Positions 1 through 9,359 of a stretch of DNA of 64,000 nt are shown here, piece after piece. The stretch lies in contig CAJTPV010000002.1 in the NCBI GenBank assembly GCA_910578505.1, positions 1 to 64,000 on the forward strand, given 5' to 3'. The notes below the pieces were generated by a model. That model was not told the origin of the DNA and did not search any database. It saw nothing but the letters and a program-made list of their open reading frames with translations. The position numbers and the translations under genes are program-made. How positions within the stretch are numbered: the stretch's first letter is position 1; every line of letters starts with the position of its first letter. This stretch comes from an uncultured Oscillospiraceae bacterium (lineage in GTDB: Bacteria > Bacillota > Clostridia > Oscillospirales > Oscillospiraceae).

Positions 1-640
1 CGGGGACGGTGATGAAGTCCGTGCTGTAATCCTTTACGGCGGTGACCAGCATAAAGGCCCGCAGGTTCTCCATGCCGCTGCCCTCGTCAAAGAGCACATG
101 AACGCCGAAGGGATAGGCGGCGTCCGCCGGCTCAGGGGCCGGCGCGGCAGCGGCCGGGGCGGCGGCGCTCTCCGCGCTCTCCGCCGCTACCGCCGGCTTT
201 GCCGGTCCGGCAGCCTCCGGCCCGCCGTTTCCTTGAATTTTATCGATCAGGCTATTAATTTTATCCACGATACTGTCGATAGAATCAGAGAGGGGTTCTC
301 CGTTTTCTACCTTCTCGATCTCCCCACGGAAAAAGTCCACCGCCTGGAAGATCATGTCGAACAGCTCCGGCCGGAGCTGCTCCGGCACCACGTCGATGGT
401 TTTTTCCCGGATGATGAAGAACAGGTCCTCGATCCGGTGGGCCACCGTCATGATGTTGTTGAACTCCATCATGGCCGAAGAACCCTTTATCGTATGCATG
501 ATGCGGAAGATCTCGTTGACGCTGTCCTGTGAGAAGGTGTCTGCCTGTTCAGCCGCCAGCAGGATGCCGTCCAGCTGCTCCAGCAGCGTATTTGTCTCGT
601 ACAGGTACATATCCAGGATGCTGTCGTTGCCACTGCCCAT
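1..640 (-). CDS. cheA: Chemotaxis histidine kinase CheA, N-terminal part
   Basis: Kinase that passes chemoreceptor signals to CheY and CheB. The window edge cuts it, leaving 213 N-terminal residues. The ATG at 638-640 follows a GAGGTGG ribosome site. Residues 1-120 form an Hpt (P1) domain with the phospho-accepting His49 in HTIKGSS. A linker rich in Ala, Pro and Glu (about 140-175) leads into the start of a P2 response-regulator docking domain. Dimerisation, ATP-binding and CheW-like domains would lie beyond the window. It diverges from the flagellar-type genes at 794-2555 and has a sigma-D-like promoter upstream. The Hpt motif and linker layout make the call secure; the rest of the protein is not visible. 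Confidence 0.9.
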   Translation of the reverse strand, partial: MGSGNDSILDMYLYETNTLLEQLDGILLAAEQADTFSQDSVNEIFRIMHTIKGSSAMMEFNNIMTVAHRIEDLFFIIREKTIDVVPEQLRPELFDMIFQAVDFFRGEIEKVENGEPLSDSIDSIVDKINSLIDKIQGNGGPEAAGPAKPAVAAESAESAAAPAAAAPAPEPADAAYPFGVHVLFDEGSGMENLRAFMLVTAVKDYSTDFITVP

Positions 641-728
641 AAAACGCCACCTCTTTGCAATTTTTTGGTTTGACGCGGGGCGGTCCAAAAAGGGCAGAAT
701 AACCCCCGCGCTGACTTCATCATACTGG

Positions 729-755
729 ATATCGGCAGGACTGGATAAAAAATTA
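729..755 (-). promoter_or_regulatory. Sigma-D (sigma-28) type promoter for cheA
   Basis: On the minus strand the -10 element GCCGATAT (729-736) matches the sigma-D flagellar consensus exactly. A TAAT (752-755; consensus TAAA) lies 15 bases upstream. The element sits about 90 bases before the cheA start. Known: motility and chemotaxis genes of Firmicutes use this promoter class. Inferred: cheA belongs to the late flagellar regulon here. Confidence 0.65.
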
Positions 756-793
756 AGACATCAATAAACTTTTATTGGAATGGAGTATCGCCT

Positions 794-2239
794 ATGCCAG
801 ATTTGCTTGGCGTGACCAATCCGGTTCCCGGTCTGGATAGTCAAAACGTCAACCGGAACATACCGGTTTCACCGAATAACACGCAGATTCAAAACGCGCC
901 GGACCCCTCCCGGGTCAGCCGGCCTGACAACCGCTCGGAGCGGCAGGACAGCGGGGAGCAGGCGGGGGGCGGCGCGGAGCGGGCCCTGCGCTACGACTCC
1001 AACTACCAGAGCTTTTTACAGCGCATGAGCGACAACCCCGACATGATGCGCTCCATGATGGAGATTTTCCGAATCCTCCAGGGTACGGTGGTCAACTCCG
1101 GCATGGGCGAGGGCATCGCCGGGGATATGAGCGCGCTGATGCAGATGCTGGAGATGGACGAGAAGGGGCTGACCAGCTTTTTCAAGGACCAGCTGGAGGC
1201 GGAAAACCGCTTTTCGGGGCCCCTGTTCAACCTGCTGCGGGAGGCCTTCGGCGGCAGCTCCTCCGAGGTCCTGCGCGGCAGCATCCTCCAGTTTCTCAAG
1301 CGCTACAACGACTACACCTCCCGCCAGCACATCCAGGGCAACCTCCTGCGCAATCTCACCCAGCTCACCCGCTCCATCCCCGCCAGCTACGGCAACCGGC
1401 TGCTGCCCATGGTGTCGGACCTGGAGGCCATGCTCATGCGGGGGGACCGGCAGGGGGCGCTGAAGATGCTGCAGGGGAAAATTCTGCCTTTCCTGTCCAA
1501 CTACACCTCCCGGACCAACGACATGGGCCTTTCGCGGATGCTGATCTCCATGCTGGCCCTGGACGTGGCCCGGTTTGAGAACGGCTCTAAGGAGGGGCTG
1601 CTGCAGTCCTTCCACCAGCTCAGCGCCCACAGCGCCATCCGGGAGCGGCTGGGCAATCTCAGCGACGAGGCGCTGATGAAGCTCATCGACAGCGGCGGCT
1701 TCGCCAAGGCGGCGGAGAAGGACGCCTTTGCCGAGCAGCTGGCCCGAACCGCTCAGCGGGCCATCCGGGGCGGCGCGGGCACCGAGGCCCAGGAGTCCTT
1801 CCGCAACATCCTCTCCGCCTTTCTGGTCAACGAGAGCGTGTTCATGCCCCTCAACCATATGATCCTGCCCCTGCTGTGGAACGGGCGCATGGCCTTCAGC
1901 GAGGTGTGGGTAGACCCGGACGCGGAGGAGAACTTAAAACAGGGCCGGGGGGAGCGGGACAACGTGATCCGGTTCCTGTTCAAGATCGATATCCAGGAGC
2001 TGGGCTTCTTTGATATGGTGCTCACCTGCCAGCGGGAGAACGTGGATGTGCAGCTGTTCTGTCCCGACAGCGTCTCCCCCTTTTCGGAGCTGATGGGCGG
2101 CGATCTGGCCCAGATCCTGACGGACAACGGCCTCCAGGCCAATAACGTGCAGGTGCAGCCCATGCAGGCGCCCCTGCCGATTTCCAGCGTGTTCCCACAA
2201 ATTTTCAGAGGAGGGAGTGGCGTCGATGTCAAGGCGTGA
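794..2239 (+). CDS. FliK-like protein (hook-length-control-type C-terminus)
   Basis: A 481-residue protein without signal peptide. The first 60 residues are rich in Asn, Pro, Gln and Ser, as in secreted or disordered FliK N-termini. The middle is helical, with many Leu/Met/Arg. The last 90 residues (from about 385) contain LGFFDMVLTC followed by a beta-alpha pattern ending in NGLQANNVQVQPM, which resembles the FliK C-terminal (Flg_hook) fold. The next gene encodes an FlhB C-terminal-like protein; the same pairing occurs in Bacillus as ylqG-ylqH. The start ATG has a weak GGAG site at about -12. Role inferred: flagellar or flagellar-related export. No enzymatic motif is seen. Confidence 0.55.
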   Translation: MPDLLGVTNPVPGLDSQNVNRNIPVSPNNTQIQNAPDPSRVSRPDNRSERQDSGEQAGGGAERALRYDSNYQSFLQRMSDNPDMMRSMMEIFRILQGTVVNSGMGEGIAGDMSALMQMLEMDEKGLTSFFKDQLEAENRFSGPLFNLLREAFGGSSSEVLRGSILQFLKRYNDYTSRQHIQGNLLRNLTQLTRSIPASYGNRLLPMVSDLEAMLMRGDRQGALKMLQGKILPFLSNYTSRTNDMGLSRMLISMLALDVARFENGSKEGLLQSFHQLSAHSAIRERLGNLSDEALMKLIDSGGFAKAAEKDAFAEQLARTAQRAIRGGAGTEAQESFRNILSAFLVNESVFMPLNHMILPLLWNGRMAFSEVWVDPDAEENLKQGRGERDNVIRFLFKIDIQELGFFDMVLTCQRENVDVQLFCPDSVSPFSELMGGDLAQILTDNGLQANNVQVQPMQAPLPISSVFPQIFRGGSGVDVKA

Positions 2240-2555
2240 CCGGTCCGCTGTGGCCCTGCGGTATGAGGGCGGCAGCGGCGCGCCGGTGGTGGTAGCCTCC
2301 GGCATGGGATATATGGCGGAAAAAATCGTGGAGGTGGCCGCGGAGAGCGGCGTGCCGATCTACGAGGACAACTCCCTGGCGACCATGCTCAGCCAGCTGG
2401 CCCTGGGGCAGGAGATCCCGGACGCTCTGTACCGGGCCATTGTGGAGATCTACGTCTATTTTCTCAACTTTGACCCCAGGGACCCGGAGAAGGCCCGCCG
2501 GGAGCGGCAGGCTCTGCGGCAGCAGGCCATGACCAATGAAAAGGAGGCGCAGTAA
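2226..2555 (+). CDS. FlhB C-terminal domain-like protein (YlqH family)
   Basis: A 109-residue soluble protein matching the cytoplasmic tail of FlhB/EscU. It carries AVALRYEGGSGAPVVVASG, then VPIYEDNSLATMLSQL, then IPDALYRAIVEIYVYF, the usual order of tail motifs. The membrane domain and the NPTH self-cleavage motif of true FlhB are absent. The ATG at 2226 is chosen over an in-frame GTG at 2217 because GAGGAGGGAG ends nine bases before it. It overlaps the FliK-like gene by 14 bases and abuts the PilZ gene, so the three are probably co-translated. Family known from Bacillus ylqH; its exact role is unclear, probably interaction with FliK-like partners or the export gate. Confidence 0.75.
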   Translation: MSRRDRSAVALRYEGGSGAPVVVASGMGYMAEKIVEVAAESGVPIYEDNSLATMLSQLALGQEIPDALYRAIVEIYVYFLNFDPRDPEKARRERQALRQQAMTNEKEAQ

Positions 2556-3140
2556 ATGGAGCGGCTCTATCTTGTGCTGGACGGCCAGGGCCGGGCCCTG
2601 TGCCAGGGCGTTCTGGAGTCCAGCCCCCACGCGGATCTGCTGCAGGTGCGGCTGCTGGGGGACGACGCGGAGGACATGGCCCTGACCGGGGAGGTCCAGC
2701 TCATCGGGCTGGACGACAGCCTGCCGGCCCGGCGGGGCGAGGTGACCCGGCAGCGGGGCTGTCAGATCGTGGTGCGGCCCACGGCGGAGCTGGGGGCCGA
2801 GGCCCGCGAAAACCTGCGGGTCCGGACGAATTTCAAAAGCGTCATCTACCCCGTCACCGGCCAGTGGAAGGGCCAGCGGGCCATCCGGTGCCACGACCTC
2901 AGCTGCGGCGGCATCGCGTTCCACACCATGCAGCAGCTCTCCCCCGGCGAGGTGGCGGAGCTGGTGCTGCCGGTGACGGACGAGCCGCTGCTGCTGCACC
3001 TGCGGGTGCTGCGCACCCTGCCCACCCAGGAGCCGGTGCCCCTGTACGCGGCCCGGTTCGTGGACCTGATATTGGACCAGGAGATTATGATCCGCAAGGC
3101 GGTCTTTGCCATCCAGGTAAAGAACTTCCACGATACGTGA
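2556..3140 (+). CDS. PilZ-domain cyclic-di-GMP binding protein
   Basis: A 194-residue protein. The first 80 residues look like a small beta-barrel of the YcgR N-terminal type. The C-terminal PilZ domain has both ligand motifs: Arg84-x3-Arg88 (RENLR) and Asp114-x-Ser116-x-x-Gly119 (DLSCGG). Its TAA is followed at once by no spacer from the upstream FlhB-like gene (TAAATG junction), and AAAAGGAGG lies upstream. Known: PilZ proteins act as c-di-GMP effectors, often as flagellar brakes or cell-envelope regulators. Inferred: here it couples c-di-GMP level to motility, given the operon, or to the large surface proteins that follow. Confidence 0.85.
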   Translation: MERLYLVLDGQGRALCQGVLESSPHADLLQVRLLGDDAEDMALTGEVQLIGLDDSLPARRGEVTRQRGCQIVVRPTAELGAEARENLRVRTNFKSVIYPVTGQWKGQRAIRCHDLSCGGIAFHTMQQLSPGEVAELVLPVTDEPLLLHLRVLRTLPTQEPVPLYAARFVDLILDQEIMIRKAVFAIQVKNFHDT

Positions 3141-3224
3141 GAGCATCCAGACAGGCTTTATCGCAAAACCGACAATTTTGCGCTGAAGATATCCCCGCAC
3201 CCAACGGAAAGAAAGGAGATTCTT

Positions 3225-6200
3225 ATGCACCAAACTCACCCCTCCACCCGCCGGCTCTGGCGGACCAGGGCCTTGTCCCTGGTCCTGACGCTGGCGCTGC
3301 TGCTGGGCCTTGTCCCCGGACTGGATCTGGACGGCGGCGCCTCGGCCCACTGGGCGGAGTCCTATCTTACCCAGCTGGTCGAATGGGGCTTTGTCCGCCC
3401 CGACCAGGTCACCCAACCCGACAAGCAGCTGACGCGGGCTGACTTTATGGCGATCACCAACCGCGCCTACGGCTACTCGGACCAGGGGCCCACGCCCTTT
3501 GAGGACATCCAGGTGTCCGACTGGTTCTATGACGACGTGGAGATCGCCTACACCAACAAGTACATCAAGGGGACCAGCGAGACCACCGCCTCCCCTAACG
3601 ATACCCTCACACGGGAGACCGCCGCCACCATCCTGGGGCGGAACATGATGATGGAGGAGTCCGCCGGAGAGATCCTGGACTTCACCGACGCCCGTGACAT
3701 CAGCTTCTGGAGCAAGGGCGTCATCAAGTCCTCCCTGGAGCACTACCTGGTGGGCGGGTATGACGACGGCACCTTCCGCCCCCAGAAGTCCGTGACCTGG
3801 GGCGAGATGGCCGCCATGCTCACCCGCATCGTGGGCACGCCCCTCCAGGAGCCCGGCGACTACTCCCTGGGCGGCGTGTTCGGCAACGTCACCATCTCCT
3901 CCCCCGGCGTCACGCTGCGGGACTCCGTCATCAGCGGGGACCTGTATGTCACCGGCGGCGTGGGCCTGGGGGACATCAAGCTGGAGAACGTCACCGTGCT
4001 GGGCCGCATCATCTGCAGCGGCACCGGCGAGGCCGAGGGCGGGCAGGCCAGTATTATCCTGCGCAACGTTATTGCCGACGAGCTGCTCATCGACAACCTG
4101 CAGGGCAAGACCGTGTCCGTCCAGGCCGACGGAACCACGGAGGTCGGCAATGTCAACGTGCGCACCTCCGCCTACATCGAGGACAACACCCCCGAGGGGC
4201 TGGGCCTGCACAACATCGTCCTGGACGGCCACCCCATCGACGAGGACGACAAGGACGCCGAGCCCCCCACCCTGACCCTGGCCGGGCGCATCGAGAGCGT
4301 GCTGGACAAGACCCCCGGCTCCTTTGTCCACGTGGGCAAGGGCACCGTGGGCGTGCTGACCATTGACGAGGCGGCCGTGGACTCCCACGTCACCATCGAC
4401 CGCAACGCGGAGGTCAAGGAGCTGAATCTGGACACCGCCACCCTGGTGGACGGCGAGGGCGACATCAAGCACCTGAACGTCAACGCGCCGGGCTGCGAGG
4501 TCACCATTCTGCCGGAGGAGATCTATATCCGTCCCGGCCTCACCGCCGAGATCAACGGCGAGGAGATGGACACCACCGCCGCCGAGGAGTCCAACATGGA
4601 TCCCCAGATCCTCTCCGGCTACCCCGTGGCGGAGGACATCGCCCCCACCACCATTTCCGCTGTGTTCGCCACCAATAAGAAGGGCACCGTGTACTGGGCC
4701 ATCAGCCCCATCACCTCCGGCTCCGTCAGCGCGGAGGACCTGCTCAAGCCCCCGGTCTACGGCGGCATCTCCGTGGCCCACGGCAGCGTGAAGGCGGCGA
4801 AGGCCAATGAAGAGGTCCGCTCCGCGGTCAAGGGCCTTACTGCCGGCGGCTCCTTCTATCTGTCCGCCATGCTGGTGGATGAGCGGGGCGTGCAGAGCCC
4901 GGTGAAGGTCATCGCCTTCTCCACCCCGGACAACAGCAAGCCCGCCTTCTGCGACGGCTATCCCTATATGCTCACCGTCTCCGCCCAGAACGGGTGCCAG
5001 GTGGTGGTCATGCCCACCAAGAGCTGCAACCTCTACTACGCCCTCATGCCCGCCGGGGCCAAGGCCCCCACGGAGGACGAGTTCCGCTCCGGCGCGGTCA
5101 GCGGCAGCCTGGGCTACGGCGTGGTCCCCGTGACCAAGAACACCGAGTCCATCATCCGTGTGGACGACGTGACCCTGGAGGAGCAGAAGGAGTACGTCCT
5201 CTACCTGTGGCTGGTGGACGCCGACGGCGTGAACAAGGGCAAGATCACCTCCCTGAAGTTCACCACCAAGGACGAAACCCTCCCCTACTTCATCGTCCCC
5301 CCCACGCCCAACAAGGTGCAGGCCACCAGCGTGGGCCTGACCTTCCGCCTCAGCGAGGACGGCACCGTGTACTGGGCCGTGGTCCCCGCCGGCACCGAGT
5401 ATCCCAAGAAGCAGCCAGGCCACACCGAGAGCCCCCTGCCCAGCGACATGTGGTCGAAGCTGTCGGTGCAGAACGGCTACTCCGCCCTGAAATCCGGCAA
5501 GGTCAGCGCCAGCGTGGATAAGGACGGCACCATCAACGTCAGCGGCCTGGAGAAGGAGAAGAGCTACGACCTCTACTATGTGGCCGTGGACAAGGCGGGC
5601 AACTACTCCGCCGAGATCCAGAAGGTGACCATCAACACTCTGGACCAGACCGGACCCAAGATCACCCAGACCTTCACCAAGTACTCCGGCACGGACAACA
5701 AGACCAACCCCATGGTGGACACCGGCATTGTGCTGCATGTCACCGAGAACATCCGGGCCGACGTGGACGGCGCGGGCGAGGACCTGCTGAGCCTCTATGA
5801 GGCGTCCATCGACAACACCAGCAGCGCCGTGGCCCGGAAGGAGGCCCAGGATAAGCTGGTGCTCTCCCTGCGCAGCACCATCGTGCTCAACCAGGTGACC
5901 AGCGGCACGGGCCGGGGGTCCCAGCCGGTGGCCGTCAAGGGTGAGAGCGGCGTGGGCGAGAACTGGGTCATCGACTACACCAAGGTCACCGTCACCCGGA
6001 AGGACAGCGGCATCGACATCACCTTCCCGGCGGAGGCCCTGCAATTGGAGAACGGCAGCACCTACTACTTCACCGCCTCCAACCTCACCGACGCCTCCGC
6101 CGCCCAGAACCCCATCGTGCCCAACCCCGTCGACTTCTACACCAACGCGGACGTGGGCATCGCCGGGGGCCACGACCTGAGGCTCTTCACCATCATGCTG

Positions 6201-9200
6201 GGCCAGCTGTACCTGACCCGCTTCGGCCTGAACACCGACGGCGCGGAATCCGAGCTGCCGGTGAAGCCGGGCAGCGCCAACATGGACCCCGGCACCGCCG
6301 CCGAGGCGGATCTGGTCCCCGTGGACTACAGCTTCCGGGTCATCCCCCAGTCCACCAGCAAGATGGAGGACAACATGTGCTACGACCTGCTGTTCTACAC
6401 CGACGCGGTCATCGACTTTGACCTCTACTACCGCGTGCGGACCGTGAAGGAGGACGGCACGGAGTCCATCGTGGACCTGTCCAGCGGCGAGGGCGTCAAG
6501 TACCAGATGCCCAACTGGGCCACAAACGCCCAGGCCGCCGGTGAGGCGGGCTGGTATAAGCTGGGCAGCAGCGGCATCCTCCGGGGCAGCAAGACCGCCC
6601 AGGCCGGCGCGTCCATGGGCACCCAGTTCAACAAGTGCAATCAGTCCAACTTCCCCAAGCTGAACAAGCTGGACGACAGCGGGAAGACCTACTATGAATT
6701 TGCCGTGTCCATCACCCAGAAGGATACGTCACGAGACCGCAACACCTGGAGCGGAGAGGTGAACCTCTCGGTCTACGCCGGCGCGGCTCCCTCCACCAAC
6801 CTGAGCACCCTCACCGCCCATCCCACCTTTGCCATGTGGGATGACAGCACGGCCTCCGCCCCGGCCACCAGCGCGTCCTTCCTGGGCAAGGGCCTGGCCA
6901 ACGGCGGCGGCGTGTCCATCGGCATCACGGACACCGGCGCGTCCTTCCTGAAGATGGCGTGGCCCTTCACCGACAAGCGGGTGCCCGGCTTCAGCACCGA
7001 GTCCGGCTATCCCAAGATCACTCCGGGCGATATCTTCGCAGATATCTCCATTGCTCTGGACCGGGCGGGCACCATCGACTACGTGATCGCCCCCAGACAG
7101 GGCGGCATCAACGCCACGGTGGTCAACCACAACCCCAACGCCGCCGGTTCCACGCCTGTTGACAAGAACTTCTCGGCGGACGACCTGTGGGACAACACGC
7201 CACGGGGCGGTACCCAGATGCAGCCCGGCGTGGCCGGGAGCGACCCCCAGGAGGCGCCCGACGTGGTGGCCCCGGAGGCCCTGAGTATTGCCGAGCACCT
7301 GTTCCCCAACTATATCCAGGGCCGGGTGCAGTACGACGGCAACAACGCCACGGTGGATGTAAAGGTGGAGGACCTGATGCCGGATACGGACTACTACGTC
7401 TATTTCGTCACCAGCGGCGTGTCCACCGACCTGTCGCCCATCTTCATCTACAAGTTCCACACCAGAAAGTCCGCCAAGCCGAAGATCCATCTGGACCCTG
7501 ACGGCAATGCCAACGTGGATATGACCACGGACCTGGAGTCCAACGGCTGGTACCGCGTCCTTACGGAGCAGGATGCCAGAACGCTTATCGACTTCCTGAA
7601 GGCGCCCTTCTCCGCCTACAGCAGCTACGGCAGCACCGGGTCCAACCAGCTGCCCTCCGCCTATGCCAGCAACTTTACCGTGCTGGACGCGATGCAGAAG
7701 CGGTACGTCAACAGCGAAGCGAAAATGTCCAGCACCAACTCCGCCGACGCCTATTTCCCCGGTGAGGATGACGGCAGCGTGAACGATTACGAGGGCGGCT
7801 ACACGGTGTTTGACATCTACGCCAACGACACCGCGCGGACCAAGATGGATAACCTGATCCGCAGCGGACAGCCGGGACTGGGCGAGACGATCCCGAACAC
7901 CGTCAGCTGGGGTCCCTCCGGCACCACCAGCACAAAGGCGAACTGGACGCAGAATATCCTGCAGATCGGCTCTCAGCTCAACTCTACCTCGCAGTATGTG
8001 ATTCTGACCATGGCCCAGAGCAAATCCGTCCAGCAGGGGGCCAACAATGCCCTGACCGAGTCCTTCAGCGCTGTTTCCTTCCGGAAAATGAGCCTGGTGC
8101 CGCCCAACCTGACGGATGTCACCATGATCAATCCCATGAAGCCGGGCGATGTAGCCAATACCTACTCCGGCAAGATTACGTTCATGTTTGACAGCAACGT
8201 GTATGTGCGGCACAACGGCAGCACGGTGCCCATCACCTCTCTGAGCAATCCCAACAGCCTGCTGCTGGACGGCCTGTTCACAGGCCCCTCCTCCGGCTCT
8301 CTGAATGTCACAGGCGTTGTGCCGAGAGGCTTTGACCTGGAGTTTAAGAATGTTGAGGTTGGCTCTACGCTGCTGTTCCAGCCGGAGCGCTTCCTCAGCT
8401 CCAGCGGCGGACCGGCCACCGAGCCCTTGAAGATGACGCTTGTTCGCGGTTCGAACAACAAGGTCTTTGTAACGGTCACATGGGGACCGGACGAAGAGGG
8501 CAAGGATAAGATGACGACCTGGACGCCTCTGGGTGAGCTCGATGTCTCGCCCAACAACATCGACATGCGGCTGTTCTGTACAGATGGAGGCTCCTTCGGA
8601 AACAGTGACCCGTATTACACCCTCAGGATGACCGGCGGTACTGCCAGCGTGTTGGCGAATATGACACCGCAGGACGGCGTTTATATGATTCAGTGGTCCA
8701 GCAGCGACAACAATGTTGTGTCCGTTTCGGCCACTGGCAGCGGTATAAATGCCACCATCACGCGACACGGCACCGGAGAAGCTACTATAACCGTTCGAGC
8801 AAGCGATATCAACGGCAACACAGTGTCCAAGACCATCCTGGTCACCTCTCCCGGAAACGTGAGCTTTGCGAAGAGCGGCAGCGGCGGCGGAACCTTCAGC
8901 AATAATGCTGTTACGCTGACTGCCGGTTCAGGCAATGACAACACGATCACGCTGAACGCTACTGTCGACCCGGATAACCCCAATCTCGTCATTGACTGGA
9001 AAAAGAACAGCGGTTCGTTTACGGTCACTCCGACCAACAAGGGCCGTTCCGCAACGATTACCGCAAACGGAACAGGCGCGACTTCCGGTGACATTACCAT
9101 CAGCGCACCAGGCCTGCCTGCAACGACCATCACCGTTACGGTCAATGCAGCAAGCAAAAACCCCCTCTCCGGCATGCTCAACGGCGGTAAGCTCCAGGCC

Positions 9201-9278
9201 ATGCCCACCACAAAAAACAACAGCAACAACAAGACCACCACCAAGAACGACAGCAAACTGAACATCAACAAGCGATAA
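3225..9278 (+). CDS. Giant S-layer homology surface protein
   Basis: A 2017-residue secreted protein. Residues 1-41 are a long signal peptide with a Leu-rich core (LALLLGLVPG). Three SLH modules follow (about 42-205: HWAESYL, DWFYDDVEIAY, DDGTFRPQKSVTWGEMA), which would tether it to secondary cell-wall polymer. A beta-solenoid-like part (about 205-450) has repeated VTI/LDNV patterns. The large middle holds several fibronectin or Ig-like segments with recurring GTVYWAV. A Big2-type domain lies near 1770-1860, and the tail is Asn/Lys/Thr-rich. AAAGGAGA precedes the ATG. Codon use in roughly the last 1.2 kb is less GC-biased than in the first 4.9 kb. The role is structural or adhesive; no catalytic motif was recognised. 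Confidence 0.85.
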   Translation: MHQTHPSTRRLWRTRALSLVLTLALLLGLVPGLDLDGGASAHWAESYLTQLVEWGFVRPDQVTQPDKQLTRADFMAITNRAYGYSDQGPTPFEDIQVSDWFYDDVEIAYTNKYIKGTSETTASPNDTLTRETAATILGRNMMMEESAGEILDFTDARDISFWSKGVIKSSLEHYLVGGYDDGTFRPQKSVTWGEMAAMLTRIVGTPLQEPGDYSLGGVFGNVTISSPGVTLRDSVISGDLYVTGGVGLGDIKLENVTVLGRIICSGTGEAEGGQASIILRNVIADELLIDNLQGKTVSVQADGTTEVGNVNVRTSAYIEDNTPEGLGLHNIVLDGHPIDEDDKDAEPPTLTLAGRIESVLDKTPGSFVHVGKGTVGVLTIDEAAVDSHVTIDRNAEVKELNLDTATLVDGEGDIKHLNVNAPGCEVTILPEEIYIRPGLTAEINGEEMDTTAAEESNMDPQILSGYPVAEDIAPTTISAVFATNKKGTVYWAISPITSGSVSAEDLLKPPVYGGISVAHGSVKAAKANEEVRSAVKGLTAGGSFYLSAMLVDERGVQSPVKVIAFSTPDNSKPAFCDGYPYMLTVSAQNGCQVVVMPTKSCNLYYALMPAGAKAPTEDEFRSGAVSGSLGYGVVPVTKNTESIIRVDDVTLEEQKEYVLYLWLVDADGVNKGKITSLKFTTKDETLPYFIVPPTPNKVQATSVGLTFRLSEDGTVYWAVVPAGTEYPKKQPGHTESPLPSDMWSKLSVQNGYSALKSGKVSASVDKDGTINVSGLEKEKSYDLYYVAVDKAGNYSAEIQKVTINTLDQTGPKITQTFTKYSGTDNKTNPMVDTGIVLHVTENIRADVDGAGEDLLSLYEASIDNTSSAVARKEAQDKLVLSLRSTIVLNQVTSGTGRGSQPVAVKGESGVGENWVIDYTKVTVTRKDSGIDITFPAEALQLENGSTYYFTASNLTDASAAQNPIVPNPVDFYTNADVGIAGGHDLRLFTIMLGQLYLTRFGLNTDGAESELPVKPGSANMDPGTAAEADLVPVDYSFRVIPQSTSKMEDNMCYDLLFYTDAVIDFDLYYRVRTVKEDGTESIVDLSSGEGVKYQMPNWATNAQAAGEAGWYKLGSSGILRGSKTAQAGASMGTQFNKCNQSNFPKLNKLDDSGKTYYEFAVSITQKDTSRDRNTWSGEVNLSVYAGAAPSTNLSTLTAHPTFAMWDDSTASAPATSASFLGKGLANGGGVSIGITDTGASFLKMAWPFTDKRVPGFSTESGYPKITPGDIFADISIALDRAGTIDYVIAPRQGGINATVVNHNPNAAGSTPVDKNFSADDLWDNTPRGGTQMQPGVAGSDPQEAPDVVAPEALSIAEHLFPNYIQGRVQYDGNNATVDVKVEDLMPDTDYYVYFVTSGVSTDLSPIFIYKFHTRKSAKPKIHLDPDGNANVDMTTDLESNGWYRVLTEQDARTLIDFLKAPFSAYSSYGSTGSNQLPSAYASNFTVLDAMQKRYVNSEAKMSSTNSADAYFPGEDDGSVNDYEGGYTVFDIYANDTARTKMDNLIRSGQPGLGETIPNTVSWGPSGTTSTKANWTQNILQIGSQLNSTSQYVILTMAQSKSVQQGANNALTESFSAVSFRKMSLVPPNLTDVTMINPMKPGDVANTYSGKITFMFDSNVYVRHNGSTVPITSLSNPNSLLLDGLFTGPSSGSLNVTGVVPRGFDLEFKNVEVGSTLLFQPERFLSSSGGPATEPLKMTLVRGSNNKVFVTVTWGPDEEGKDKMTTWTPLGELDVSPNNIDMRLFCTDGGSFGNSDPYYTLRMTGGTASVLANMTPQDGVYMIQWSSSDNNVVSVSATGSGINATITRHGTGEATITVRASDINGNTVSKTILVTSPGNVSFAKSGSGGGTFSNNAVTLTAGSGNDNTITLNATVDPDNPNLVIDWKKNSGSFTVTPTNKGRSATITANGTGATSGDITISAPGLPATTITVTVNAASKNPLSGMLNGGKLQAMPTTKNNSNNKTTTKNDSKLNINKR

Positions 9279-9289
9279 CTTCCCACCCT

Positions 9290-9323
9290 GCGGGAGCGGG
9301 CATACCCCGCTCCCGCTTCTTTT
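9290..9323 (+). terminator. Rho-independent terminator
   Basis: An 11-bp stem of GCGGGAGCGGG (9290-9300) and CCCGCTCCCGC (9306-9316), followed by TTCTTTT. It lies 12 bases after the giant SLH gene and separates it from the next one. Confidence 0.85.
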
Positions 9324-9359
9324 ATCCGGCAAAAACGATGAAAAAGGAGTGTTTCCCTG

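Noticed and set aside
2229-6173. Very long minus-strand open frame opposite the SLH gene
   Set aside because: It is rich in Gly, Val, His and Leu, lacks a ribosome site and domain pattern, and mirrors the GC-biased codons of the real gene.
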